Shown here: positions 34,337-43,214 of the stretch, piece after piece
How positions within the stretch are numbered: position 1 is the stretch's first letter
Layout: each line of letters opens with the position of its first letter
NCBI GenBank assembly: GCA_014384285.1
Contig: JACNGE010000012.1
Coordinates: 1-64,000 of the forward strand
Direction: 5' to 3'
Length of the DNA: 64,000 bases
Source: Actinomycetota bacterium
GTDB taxonomy: Bacteria; Actinomycetota; Acidimicrobiia; Actinomarinales; Actinomarinaceae
The notes under the pieces: model-generated
What the model saw: the letters and a program-made list of their open reading frames with translations, nothing else
What the model was told of the DNA's origin: nothing
The model's database searches: none
Program-made: the position numbers and the translations under genes

Positions 34337-35437
34337 ATGAATAATAAAATTTCTAATAAAATATCGTTACTTCTTTTATCTTTATTGGTTATCTGTTGTG
34401 GAAATTCAGATGATGCAATTTCTAGTAGGGTTGAGGAAGAGACTTCAGTTGTTGAGGAAGAGACAACCACTACATCTTCAACTACTACCACAACTACTAC
34501 AATTCCTGTATATCAAAAAGGTGAAATCATTGATGTTCTTACTATCCAAGCATATGACAAAGACCGTATTGTTGAAATACCTAGTGAATTTTTCAAACGT
34601 GAAGTAACTATTAATGGTGTAAGAATTATGGCAGCAGGAAATGTTGGAGGACAAGTTGCCGTCCCAGATGCTTTTATAGAAAAAGTTGCACGAATGGTTG
34701 AACTATTTACAGATCCAACTGGTGAAAACATAGATGCAGATAAACAAAAGACCTTTATCAAAACATTGAGAGGTGATAGTGGTACCTATCATGCTGGAAT
34801 GCCGACTCTTCAAAAAGTAGCGCGTGGTGGTGGAGATGATTACAGTCCAAACTTTCTAATGTCTGCTGAGAGTTATGATTTAGATTATTTATTTGATTCA
34901 CACTATGACAACGACATGGTCTGGTATCTAAATTCATCTGGTGAAGGTTTCGGAAATGGTGATACTGATGCAGCAGAAGTTATTGAACACGTATTTCATA
35001 CAATTCATATGAGCGGTTTAGACGCTCTAGCTTTAAAACAGTATTCTGAATTTTCATCAGATTGGGCAAGTGGACCGACATATGCCGCAATGCAGGAAGC
35101 TTATGATGGAGGGCTTTGGGATTCAGAAGGATATGGTGGAGATGCTTGGAAGTCTGATCCATTCATGTTTGAAGTTGCTCAGAAAGAATATTTGTACTTG
35201 CTTAATTTCAGTATGTTTGAATACACAAGTTTATGGGAAAATGGATCACTTTCTCCCGAATGGAGCGACAGTGTACGGACACCATCAGGTATTCTTGCAA
35301 ATAATCCATTGGGCTATGAGTTGTTTAACACATATATAGCACCAGTAATCAGCAAACCAGATTTAAGTACAATAAGAGATATTTTTCAAGATGGAGACGT
35401 AGGAGATCCTACAGTGGCAGGGTCTTCAGGCTATTAA
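34337..35437 (+). CDS. Secreted lipoprotein with Thr-rich spacer
   Basis: 366 aa. Signal peptide then lipobox LLVICCGN, followed by an acidic and poly-Thr spacer (residues about 33-55). The globular part has a His-rich stretch EVIEHVFHTIHMSG near residue 218 that could bind metal, and otherwise Asp/Gly-rich loops. It follows the giant lipoprotein by 45 bp on the same strand, so the pair may be expressed together. No family recognised. Confidence 0.6.
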   Translation: MNNKISNKISLLLLSLLVICCGNSDDAISSRVEEETSVVEEETTTTSSTTTTTTTIPVYQKGEIIDVLTIQAYDKDRIVEIPSEFFKREVTINGVRIMAAGNVGGQVAVPDAFIEKVARMVELFTDPTGENIDADKQKTFIKTLRGDSGTYHAGMPTLQKVARGGGDDYSPNFLMSAESYDLDYLFDSHYDNDMVWYLNSSGEGFGNGDTDAAEVIEHVFHTIHMSGLDALALKQYSEFSSDWASGPTYAAMQEAYDGGLWDSEGYGGDAWKSDPFMFEVAQKEYLYLLNFSMFEYTSLWENGSLSPEWSDSVRTPSGILANNPLGYELFNTYIAPVISKPDLSTIRDIFQDGDVGDPTVAGSSGY

Positions 35438-36210
35438 GGTAACATCGTTCCACCAACGGAGTGTGCTCCCCCATCAGCATGGATTATCTCTCCTGATACA
35501 GCCTCAGAAAATTCAGAAAGTAGAAAGTTAACCACTTTTGCAACCGGTAATGCATCTTTGGAGTCCCATCCAAGAGGTGCTCTCTCATCCCATTCATCAT
35601 TCATTTCTCCAAATCCAGGGATATTTTTTGCTGCTGTTGTAGCTAGAGGACCAGAAGCAACTGCATTTACTCGGACTCCTTCTTTACCCATATAAAAAGC
35701 TAAATAGCGGACAATCGATTGAAGACTTGATTTTGCCACTCCCTGCCAATCATATCCTGGCCAAGCTTGTGAGTTATCAAAATCTAAAGCAACAATTGAT
35801 CCAGGGTTATTTAAAATTGGTGAGAAACCCTGAGCTAGAGTTTTCAAGGAAAATGCCGATACTTCAAAGGAAGTTAGCGCATCCTCTACTTTTGTATTCA
35901 TGAAATTACCTCCCATTGCTTCAGTTGGAGAAAATGCAATAGCATGAAGGATTCCATCAAGATTTCCTATATTTTCTTGGACATTATTAACTGTTTTTTC
36001 AATCTGCTCAGGATTTTGAATATCCATTTCGTAAACCTGAATGTCCTCGGATAATCTTTTAACTGCTCTTTCTGTGATTCTAAGACCTTTACCAAATCCT
36101 GTAGCAACAACTTGGGCTCCATTTTCTAATGCCACTTGAGCAGATGCATAAGCAATACTTTTATCGGTTAGTATTCCAGTAATTAATATTTTTTTATCTT
36201 TTAAGATCAT
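35434..36210 (-). CDS. fabI: Enoyl-ACP reductase, FabI/InhA type
   Basis: 258 aa short-chain-dehydrogenase-like fold. The N-terminal GILTDKSIAYASAQVALENG is the FabI variant of the Rossmann motif; the active-site Tyr and Lys lie in YDWQGVAKSSLQ near residue 153, as in InhA. It completes the elongation cycle and is encoded on the opposite strand 5 kb from fabF. Its stop overlaps the convergent lipoprotein gene by 4 bp. Confidence 0.92.
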   Translation of the reverse strand: MILKDKKILITGILTDKSIAYASAQVALENGAQVVATGFGKGLRITERAVKRLSEDIQVYEMDIQNPEQIEKTVNNVQENIGNLDGILHAIAFSPTEAMGGNFMNTKVEDALTSFEVSAFSLKTLAQGFSPILNNPGSIVALDFDNSQAWPGYDWQGVAKSSLQSIVRYLAFYMGKEGVRVNAVASGPLATTAAKNIPGFGEMNDEWDERAPLGWDSKDALPVAKVVNFLLSEFSEAVSGEIIHADGGAHSVGGTMLP

Positions 36211-36268
36211 ATTTTTATCCTACTAACTAAGACTCAAAAAGTAGAGACAATGTATCAAAGAAATTTAA

Positions 36269-38917
36269 TTATTTAGAAATTTCAGCTTGTGCTGCTGCTA
36301 AACGAGCCGTTGGAATTCTAAATGGAGAGCAGGAAATGTAATCAATACCTAATGTGTTAAGAAAATGGATTGAGTCTGACTCTCCAGCATGTTCACCGCA
36401 AACTCCTATTTTTATTTCTTTATTCTTCGCCTTCCCATCACGCACTGAAATCTCTACAAGCTTTCCAACAGTATCAACATCAATTGATACGAATGGATCA
36501 ATACTAAATATATCTCTATCAACATATTCATTTAAGAACTTAGATGCATCATCTCTTGAAAGTCCGAGAGTAGTCTGTGTTAAATCATTAGTTCCAAATG
36601 AGAAGAAATCTGCATGTTCTGAGATTGATGCAGAGTTTAATGCTGCACTTGGCAGTTCGATCATCGTTCCAATGGTGTAGGAAAATTTATAATCTAATTT
36701 TTTTTCAATTATCTCAATTTTGTTAATGAGGATTTCTTTCATCTGCTGTAACTCTGAAGCATTCATCACTAGCGGGATCATGATTTCAGGAGTTATCGTT
36801 ACACCATCATCTTTATATAGCTTATGTGCTGCTCTCAAAATTGCCTCAACTTGCATTTCGTAAATCTCTGGGTAGCTTAATCCAAGCCTTACCCCACGAT
36901 GACCGAGCATAGGATTGCTTTCTGAAAGTCTTAAAAGCATTTCCCGGACATAGGTTGGAGTAACACCTATCACATTTGCTAAATCTGTCATTTCAATATC
37001 GCTTTTAGGCAAAAACTCATGCATTGGTGGATCTAGTAGCCTTACAGTAATGGGTTTATCTTTTAGTAAGGTGAAGATAGATTCAAAGTCTGCAATCTGA
37101 TACTTGATTAATTTTTTTAATGCTCGTTTTCTACCTTGAACGCTGTCAGACATAATCATCTCACGCATAGGAATAATTCTCTCACCTTCAAAAAACATAT
37201 GTTCTGTTCTACAGAGACCAATACCCTCTGCACCAAACTCTAGTGCTTTCAAAGTATCTGTCGTTGTTTCTGCATTAGCTCTGACTTTCATCCTTCTAAA
37301 TTCATCACTCCACTCCATCAGTGTATTAAATTCTTGAGATGGCTTAGGTGGTTCAGATTTTAACTCCCCTATGTAAACCTCTCCTAGTGTTCCATCAAGA
37401 GAGATGATGTCTCCTTCTTCAAGCACGATTGTTCCGTTTGAAATTGTCTTTTCTTCTAAATCGATGATAAGATTTTCTGCACCTACTATGCAGGGTTTAC
37501 CCATTCCTCGTGCAACAACGGCAGCGTGACTTGTCATACCGCCTTTGGTTGTAAGTATTCCTACAGAGGAATGCATACCATGAATGTCTTCTGGACTTGT
37601 TTCATCTCTAACTAATATCACATCTCTACCTTTTGCTGCCTCCTCTTCAGCTTTATCTGCATCAAAAACAATTTCTCCTATTGCTGCACCAGGAGATGCA
37701 TTAAGGGCTTTGTTAAAGAATTTTTTTTCTTGAGATTCCACAAACTGTGGATGTAAAAGATTAGTTATATTATTAGCATCAACCATAAGGAGCCCTTCCT
37801 CTTTAGAAATAACTCCTTCATTCACCATATCTATTGCAATTTTTACACTTGCTTGGGCAGTTCTTTTAGCTTTCCTAGTCTGAAGTAAGAAGATTTTTTC
37901 ATTTTCTATCGTGAATTCAATATCTTGAACATCCTTAAAATGTGTTTCAAGTTTATCTGAAATATCTCTAATCTCTTTAAATGCATCAGGATGGTTGGCT
38001 TCTAAGGAGTTGCCATCAGTTGCTACTTTTTTATTCAAAGGTAGCGGTGTTCTGATTCCTGCAACAACATCTTCTCCTTGCGCATTCATTAAATACTCAC
38101 CGTAAAGTTCCTTTTCACCATTAGATGGATTTCTTGAAAAAGCTACCCCCGTTCCTGACTTTTCATTTAGATTCCCAAATACCATAGTTTGTACAGTTGC
38201 CCCTGTTCCCCAAGCGTCTGGAATATTGTTAATTTTTCTATACGTTACAGCTCGATCGTTTAGCCAACTAGCAAATACTGCCTCTACTGCGCCAAGTAAC
38301 TGCTCTTGAGGATCTTGTGGAAATGGTGCCTTGGAAAATCTCTCTACAGTATTTTTAAATGCATCAATTATCCAATTTAATTGATCAACATTAAAGTCCG
38401 CATCGGAGACAACATTGTCCATTCTTTTTTTATTTGCTATCACCGCTTCAAATCGATCATGCTCTAATCCAAGAACAACATTGGAGTACATCTGGATCAG
38501 TCTCCTGTAGGAATCCAGGGCGAATCTCTCATCATCAAATGTATCTGCTAATTTACCAACATTATCATCGTTGAGGCCAATATTTAAAATTGAATCCATC
38601 ATTCCGGGCATGGAGATTTTACCACCGGAACGGACTGATAGAAGTAAAGGGGTACCGTCTCCACCGAATTGTTTACCAGAGTATTTCTCTAATTTCTGAA
38701 CAGAGGCTTTGATATCTTTTTCCAAAGAATCTGGAAGCTCGGCATGTTCCATAAAGTAGTTACATACCTCGGTTGTTATTGTGAATCCTGGTGGAACTTG
38801 TATTCCCATCCTGCTCATCTCAGCTAAGTTTGCTCCTTTTCCACCAAGCAAATCAGTCAAAGAAGAGTCTCCATCTGTGTGGATTTTGGAAAATTCAAAA
38901 ATGGGGTTGTTATTCAT
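36269..38917 (-). CDS. ppdK: Pyruvate, phosphate dikinase
   Basis: 882 aa, full length. The N-terminal ATP-grasp part includes GGKGANLAEMSRMG and LLSVRSGGKISMPGMMDS. The central swivelling domain has the phospho-His in TTKGGMTSHAAVVARGMG near residue 450. The C-terminal PEP-binding barrel ends with IGVCGEHAGE, carrying the catalytic Cys. It interconverts pyruvate and PEP. Divergent from the GAPDH-like gene with only 24 bp between them. Confidence 0.96.
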   Translation of the reverse strand: MNNNPIFEFSKIHTDGDSSLTDLLGGKGANLAEMSRMGIQVPPGFTITTEVCNYFMEHAELPDSLEKDIKASVQKLEKYSGKQFGGDGTPLLLSVRSGGKISMPGMMDSILNIGLNDDNVGKLADTFDDERFALDSYRRLIQMYSNVVLGLEHDRFEAVIANKKRMDNVVSDADFNVDQLNWIIDAFKNTVERFSKAPFPQDPQEQLLGAVEAVFASWLNDRAVTYRKINNIPDAWGTGATVQTMVFGNLNEKSGTGVAFSRNPSNGEKELYGEYLMNAQGEDVVAGIRTPLPLNKKVATDGNSLEANHPDAFKEIRDISDKLETHFKDVQDIEFTIENEKIFLLQTRKAKRTAQASVKIAIDMVNEGVISKEEGLLMVDANNITNLLHPQFVESQEKKFFNKALNASPGAAIGEIVFDADKAEEEAAKGRDVILVRDETSPEDIHGMHSSVGILTTKGGMTSHAAVVARGMGKPCIVGAENLIIDLEEKTISNGTIVLEEGDIISLDGTLGEVYIGELKSEPPKPSQEFNTLMEWSDEFRRMKVRANAETTTDTLKALEFGAEGIGLCRTEHMFFEGERIIPMREMIMSDSVQGRKRALKKLIKYQIADFESIFTLLKDKPITVRLLDPPMHEFLPKSDIEMTDLANVIGVTPTYVREMLLRLSESNPMLGHRGVRLGLSYPEIYEMQVEAILRAAHKLYKDDGVTITPEIMIPLVMNASELQQMKEILINKIEIIEKKLDYKFSYTIGTMIELPSAALNSASISEHADFFSFGTNDLTQTTLGLSRDDASKFLNEYVDRDIFSIDPFVSIDVDTVGKLVEISVRDGKAKNKEIKIGVCGEHAGESDSIHFLNTLGIDYISCSPFRIPTARLAAAQAEISK

Positions 38918-38941
38918 ATTTTTTGATATTCTTATATTATA

Positions 38942-39985
38942 TTGAGTAAAAACATTTTAGTCGTCGGAACTGGAACAATTGGAGAACCCTTGATTGGTCT
39001 CCTCGCCGAACACAAACCTGCACTTGGCATTGATAATGTCTACTTCTATAAAAGAACTCCTCTCACTGAAGAAAAAGGTAAAGTCGAGGCTTTGCAACGT
39101 AAGGGTGCTCAAATAGTTACAAAAAAAGAAACTATTCCTGCATTTAAAGATATTGGGTTTGATGCTGGTGATGTCGAGAATTCTTACGAGGATGCCCAGG
39201 TAATCATTGACTGTACACCGAGTGGAAATAAAAACTGGGATGAAATCTACTCCGACTTAGATCCTGAAAAAAGATATATGGCACAAGGATCAGAGCATGG
39301 TTTTGGACCATTTTTTGCATGGGGAATAAATAATGATGTACTAACAAGAGAAGTTAATAAATATCTTATTGCTTCATGTAATACACACAATATTGCATCT
39401 ATCGTAAAAACATTCGCACTTGATGTGGAAAGAACCCTTGATCAGGGTAAGTTTGTCTGTCTTCGAAGAGCGAACGATGTTTCACAAAATGATTCATTTG
39501 CTCCATCTCCAACAATAACAAAACATGACAACCAGGAATTTGGGACTCATCATGCAAGAGATGTCTATGAACTCTTCGATCAAGAGGGTATTAAAGTAGA
39601 TTTATTTTCCTCTGCAATAAAACTTCCTACTCAGTACATGCATACCTTATGGTTTAATCTAGCTTTTGAAGATAGCTTAGAGCTAGATGCTGTCAAGAAA
39701 GAGCTTGAAGATAGTGAATTTTTAATGTCTACAGAGAAACTCTCATCAAATAAGGTATTCTCCTTTGGTCGTGATCATGGATATCATGGCAGGCTTCTCT
39801 CTCATGGAATCGTAGCTGCTGACTCCCTGCATGTAAAAGATAACCAACTGACGGGGTATTGCTTTACTCCACAGGATGGAAATGCATTATTATCTTCAGT
39901 TGCAGCGTCAGTAAATTATTTTTATGAAGATACCTGGTTTGAGAAAATGAATGTGTTTAACAAATATATCTTTAAAAATATTTAG
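38942..39985 (+). CDS. Archaeal-type (type II) glyceraldehyde-3-phosphate dehydrogenase-like protein
   Basis: 347 aa from a TTG 24 bp from the divergent ppdK start. N-terminal ILVVGTGTIGEPLIGLLAEH is a Rossmann loop; VIIDCTPSGNKNWDE and YMAQGSEHGFG align by eye with type II (archaeal) GAPDH. The active-site motif is SCNTHNI, corresponding to SCNTTG, and KLPTQYMHTLWFNLA matches the later PTTLMH-like motif. Type II enzymes oxidise glyceraldehyde 3-phosphate with NAD(P). Such a gene in a bacterium next to PPDK is unusual. A diverged, non-GAPDH dehydrogenase is possible. Confidence 0.65.
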   Translation: MSKNILVVGTGTIGEPLIGLLAEHKPALGIDNVYFYKRTPLTEEKGKVEALQRKGAQIVTKKETIPAFKDIGFDAGDVENSYEDAQVIIDCTPSGNKNWDEIYSDLDPEKRYMAQGSEHGFGPFFAWGINNDVLTREVNKYLIASCNTHNIASIVKTFALDVERTLDQGKFVCLRRANDVSQNDSFAPSPTITKHDNQEFGTHHARDVYELFDQEGIKVDLFSSAIKLPTQYMHTLWFNLAFEDSLELDAVKKELEDSEFLMSTEKLSSNKVFSFGRDHGYHGRLLSHGIVAADSLHVKDNQLTGYCFTPQDGNALLSSVAASVNYFYEDTWFEKMNVFNKYIFKNI

Positions 39986-40079
39986 TCACACAAGATACCA
40001 TTTTAATAGATTTTAGTTTCACAATCAACTTAGCCTTGTGCAAATCTAAGTCTTTCTAAGAAATCTGTCTGAAATATTG

Positions 40080-40236
40080 ATAGCTTGAGAGTAGCAATAG
40101 AGGGGGTCAATGGATTACAAGGAAGAGTGCTATTGAAAAGAAATAGCACGGTAAAAAGTATGTCATAGAACCAGCCCAAAATCCAGCAAAGACCAAATAT
40201 GAAAAAAGGGATTTTCGGAGCTGGTTCTATTTTTTT
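40080..40236 (+). ncRNA. Candidate structured RNA with terminator-like 3' end
   Basis: This part of the 270-bp gap holds nested helices. GTGCTATT (40127-40134) pairs with AATAGCAC (40142-40149). ATAGAACCAGC (40165-40175) pairs perfectly with GCTGGTTCTAT (40220-40230), and inside it AAAATCC (40178-40184) pairs with GGATTTT (40209-40215). The outer helix is followed by a run of T, as expected of a plus-strand terminator. It may be a long terminator for the GAPDH-like gene or a separate small RNA. It lacks the conserved cores of RNase P, tmRNA and SRP RNA. Confidence 0.45.
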
Positions 40237-40255
40237 ATATTCTTTATTTAGCTCT

Positions 40256-40819
40256 TTACTTATGTTCTTTAAACTCTTTATAAAGCCATGGAATCATAAA
40301 TAAAGCAGCAACTGGGTCAAAATACCAGATATCAAATAGATAATTTACACCTACACCAATAATTACGAGAACAGATAAGTTTAGACAAAATAATGTTTCT
40401 TTGGCTTCAGCAATAATGAGGTCATTATTAAGTTTTCGCCCCAATTTAAACTTTTTATAAGCTAAGGGTCCTTCAACAAATATTGAAACAACTCCAATGA
40501 TTACTCCAATGTAGGTAATTTCATTTAATTTACTATTGAGTAAGTCATAAGAGGATTTAGCAAGAATAAAAAATATTAGAAAAAGAAAAGAGTATGCGAT
40601 GTATTTTTCGGCTGTTTCTGCGTTTAATTTTTTAGTATTTGAGATTCCCAACAAAGCTACGCTGGAGGCAAAGATCTCTATAAAACTATCAAGACCAAAG
40701 CTAAGAAGTGCGGTGGAGTTTTCACCTATACCAACAGTAAGAGCAATGATGCCTTCAACAAGATTATATAAAATAGTAAAATAAATTAAATTTTTTGACT
40801 GCTTTAAAACATCACTCAT
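40256..40819 (-). CDS. Short cation-diffusion-facilitator-like membrane protein
   Basis: 187 aa with about five spans. IYFTILYNLVEGIIALTVGI and the following ENSTALLSFGLDSFIEIFAS correspond to CDF span I-II with S-AL--FGLDS in the metal-site region, and WYFDPVAALFMIPWLYKEF matches the CDF span V-VI DP motif. The cytoplasmic C-terminal domain is missing, as in short cation transporters. Probably exports divalent metal. It lies between two structured intergenic regions. Confidence 0.75.
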   Translation of the reverse strand: MSDVLKQSKNLIYFTILYNLVEGIIALTVGIGENSTALLSFGLDSFIEIFASSVALLGISNTKKLNAETAEKYIAYSFLFLIFFILAKSSYDLLNSKLNEITYIGVIIGVVSIFVEGPLAYKKFKLGRKLNNDLIIAEAKETLFCLNLSVLVIIGVGVNYLFDIWYFDPVAALFMIPWLYKEFKEHK

Positions 40820-40902
40820 AAAAAGAATTCTACTAATTAAATGATTTAGAACACTTTTGTTGTGTCAAAAGTTTAAATAAAGTTACTAGACCCTTATAGA
40901 AA

Positions 40903-40920
40903 AGGGAGCATAAGCTCCCT
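40903..40920 (-). terminator. Hairpin with T tract on the minus strand
   Basis: A 7-bp perfect stem (AGGGAGC/GCTCCCT, 4-nt loop) is followed on the minus strand by TTTTCT, so it could end leftward transcripts coming from the 41207-41866 gene or from a minus-strand RNA. On the plus strand the upstream CCCTT at 40891-40895 can pair with AAGGG inside the same stem, giving a competing fold. Confidence 0.45.
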
Positions 40921-41118
40921 ATCTATCAACCTACCTCTTCTGTGGGAACAAGTAAGTTAGTCCATAAGTTAACAACTATACAACCCATGTAGGTTTATCT
41001 ACTTGGAGAGTTTTAACTTTATATAAAAATAGAAACTTCTCTTTTCATATGGTTTTTACATTGTTAGATTGTTAACTGGTCAACTTTTAATGCGGTTGTT
41101 AAAAGTTTGGCTTTGAAG

Positions 41119-41144
41119 AAGGGGTTCACGCCCCTTTTTCTTTT
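41119..41144 (+). terminator. Rho-independent terminator
   Basis: AAGGGG-TTCACG-CCCCTT followed by TTTCTTTT is a classic plus-strand intrinsic terminator. No plus-strand gene lies within 1.1 kb upstream, the nearest genes being on the minus strand, so it should end a non-coding plus-strand transcript. Confidence 0.6.
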
Positions 41145-41206
41145 ATAAGGTGAGATTGTAAAAACAATGAGAGATGTACTTAAGTTAGCTAAAAGTATTA
41201 AATAAT

Positions 41207-41866
41207 TTAAGTAACTTTTTTAGCTAACTCTCTTTTTGAGAAATAAATAATAATAGGGGTTCCTACAATAGTTGGGGCAACCCAGTTAAGCCAATCAATA
41301 GAAAATGGATTTAAAGTCACAATAAATGCAGTTGTAGTTGCAATAGTTCCAGCAAGCATGAGGTTTAAATGTAGATTAGTTCTGTCATAAAAATCTGGAC
41401 GTTCGACTATCTTCATACGACGAAAATCATTAATACCCATACCTAATGCTATGCTTCCAAAAACAACAGATGTAATCCACATAGAATCTTCGATTAAATA
41501 TAAACTCACAGCCATAGAATAAAAAAGAATACTTGTAGCAGTAATGAATACACCTAGAACTTTATCTATTTGCTCACGTGCTCCATTTCTATCTCGACCT
41601 TGGCGATATCCTGAAAATGCGAGATAAAACGAGAAAATAGCAACAACAAACAGAAATGGGTTGAATTCTCCAAGCAAACTTAGTGGAATTGCTGTCACAA
41701 AAATAGTTGACATCCCATAGACATAAATCAGCCCTAATTTTTTGTGTCTTTTATTACCTTTCTTGATGAATAAAAGAACATAGGCAATACCTAGAGAAAT
41801 TAAACCGGCGAGAATATGAAGGTAAAGTAAAGGTTTCTCTATTGCTAAATAATCACCGTTAATCAT
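41207..41866 (-). CDS. DUF2306-like membrane protein
   Basis: 219 aa with about seven short spans. The start LLYLHILAGLISLGIAYVLL followed by KKGNKRHKKLG resembles DUF2306 proteins, with their paired early helices and basic KG--RH--LG loop. His residues in this loop might bind heme but this is not established. Lies 19 bp after the pntB gene, on the same strand. Confidence 0.55.
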   Translation of the reverse strand: MINGDYLAIEKPLLYLHILAGLISLGIAYVLLFIKKGNKRHKKLGLIYVYGMSTIFVTAIPLSLLGEFNPFLFVVAIFSFYLAFSGYRQGRDRNGAREQIDKVLGVFITATSILFYSMAVSLYLIEDSMWITSVVFGSIALGMGINDFRRMKIVERPDFYDRTNLHLNLMLAGTIATTTAFIVTLNPFSIDWLNWVAPTIVGTPIIIYFSKRELAKKVT

Positions 41867-41885
41867 CTAAAAAGTATATAACTTT

Positions 41886-43214
41886 TTATACCAATTCAAA
41901 AGATTTAACAATATTTTCTAAGCCTTCTTTTGCGTCCGCAAATAACATTTTCGTATTCTCTTCAATAAAGAGTGGGTTAGCAATCCCAGCATAACCTGGT
42001 GACATAGATCTTTTTATTACAACAACCTGTTTTGCCATATCCACATCCAAGATTGGCATCCCATAGATTGGAGAGTCTTCATCTGTTCTTGCTAATGGAT
42101 TTACAACGTCATTCGCACCAATAACAAGTACTACATCAGTCGCGGAAAACTCAGAATTAATATCTTCTAAGGTAAACATATCCTCATAATCAATATCTAC
42201 TTCTGCTAATAAAACGTTCATATGTCCTGGCATTCTTCCTGCCACCGGATGGATAGCAAACTTCACTTCAATATTTTTTGATTTCAAAGTATTCGTCAGT
42301 TCTTTTACTGCAGACTGTGCTTGCGCAACAGCCATACCGTAACCTGGAACAATAACAACAGAGTCTGCATAACTTAACTGAATAGCAATATCCTCTGCAG
42401 ATGTACTAATCGGATCTTTCTCATATTCGTTGTTGATTTTCGTTGTTCCGAAACCACCCTTAAGTACTTGGTAAATAGTCCTATTCATTGCGCTACACAT
42501 TAAAAGAGTAAGAATAATTCCAGATGCTCCAACCAACGCACCCGCTATGATCAGGATGATACTGTTCACAATAAATCCTGCTGCCATTGCAGCAATTCCT
42601 GATAAGGAGTTTAAGAATGCAATGACCACTGGCATATCTGCACCCCCAATTAATACCACTCGTGTTATACCAAGTAGTAAAGAGAGAATGATGATGTACT
42701 CAGTTGAGTAATCTATTTTAGTTGTAAGCATTGTAATTACCCCAACCAGTAATACTCCTGACAAAATATTGATTACTGTTGCATTGAAACTATTTAACTT
42801 TCCACGTAATTTAGCTACTGCAATCAAACTTCCAGAAAAAGTAAAGACACCAATGGTCATAGAAAATATAGCTACTGAGAAATCTGAAAGAACCAAAGTG
42901 CTATTTGAGAGCTCCACATAAGCAATAGCTCCTGATGCTCCACCCCCAAGGCCATTAAAAATACCAACTAACTCTGGCATTTGTGTCATCTGTACCCTGT
43001 TAGAGACAACCACTCCAAGCCCAGCTGAAACGAGAATTACTAAATAAAACACAACATCGTAATCAGCAAACTTTAGGTTAAATGCAGAGATGATTGCTAA
43101 AACCATGCCTCCAATAGCTAAATTGTTGGCACGAAATGCAGTCGAAGGTCTTGAAAACAATTTAAGCGCAAAGATAAAAAGTACTGCGGAGATAAGATAA
43201 AGTGATTCAGTCAT
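41886..43214 (-). CDS. pntB: NAD(P) transhydrogenase beta subunit
   Basis: 442 aa. An N-terminal membrane domain of about eight spans is followed by the NADP-binding dIII domain with VVIVPGYGMAVAQAQSAV near residue 285, HPVAGRMPGHMNVLLAEV near 325 and VLVIGANDVVNP near 360. The enzyme uses the proton gradient to reduce NADP with NADH. Overlaps the upstream subunit by 8 bp. Confidence 0.95.
   Translation of the reverse strand: MTESLYLISAVLFIFALKLFSRPSTAFRANNLAIGGMVLAIISAFNLKFADYDVVFYLVILVSAGLGVVVSNRVQMTQMPELVGIFNGLGGGASGAIAYVELSNSTLVLSDFSVAIFSMTIGVFTFSGSLIAVAKLRGKLNSFNATVINILSGVLLVGVITMLTTKIDYSTEYIIILSLLLGITRVVLIGGADMPVVIAFLNSLSGIAAMAAGFIVNSIILIIAGALVGASGIILTLLMCSAMNRTIYQVLKGGFGTTKINNEYEKDPISTSAEDIAIQLSYADSVVIVPGYGMAVAQAQSAVKELTNTLKSKNIEVKFAIHPVAGRMPGHMNVLLAEVDIDYEDMFTLEDINSEFSATDVVLVIGANDVVNPLARTDEDSPIYGMPILDVDMAKQVVVIKRSMSPGYAGIANPLFIEENTKMLFADAKEGLENIVKSFELV

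Larger units (their letters stand above)
40880..41145. ncRNA. Candidate structured RNA in a 387-bp gene-free gap
   Basis: No ORF fits 40820-41206. Four pairings stand out: AGGGAGC-ATAA-GCTCCCT (40903-40920), AACCTAC (near 40929) with GTAGGTT (near 40989), AACTTTTAA with TTAAAAGTT around loop TGCGGTTG (41082-41107), and AAGGGG-TTCACG-CCCCTT (41119-41136) followed by a T run. The first and last are terminator-like, facing opposite strands, so the transcript could run either way. No match to 6S, tmRNA, RNase P or SRP RNA was found by eye. Confidence 0.45.

Noticed and set aside
40080-41145. RNase P, tmRNA, SRP or 6S RNA
   Set aside because: None of the conserved cores (for example GAGGAAAGTCC of RNase P or the tmRNA tRNA-like end) is visible on either strand.
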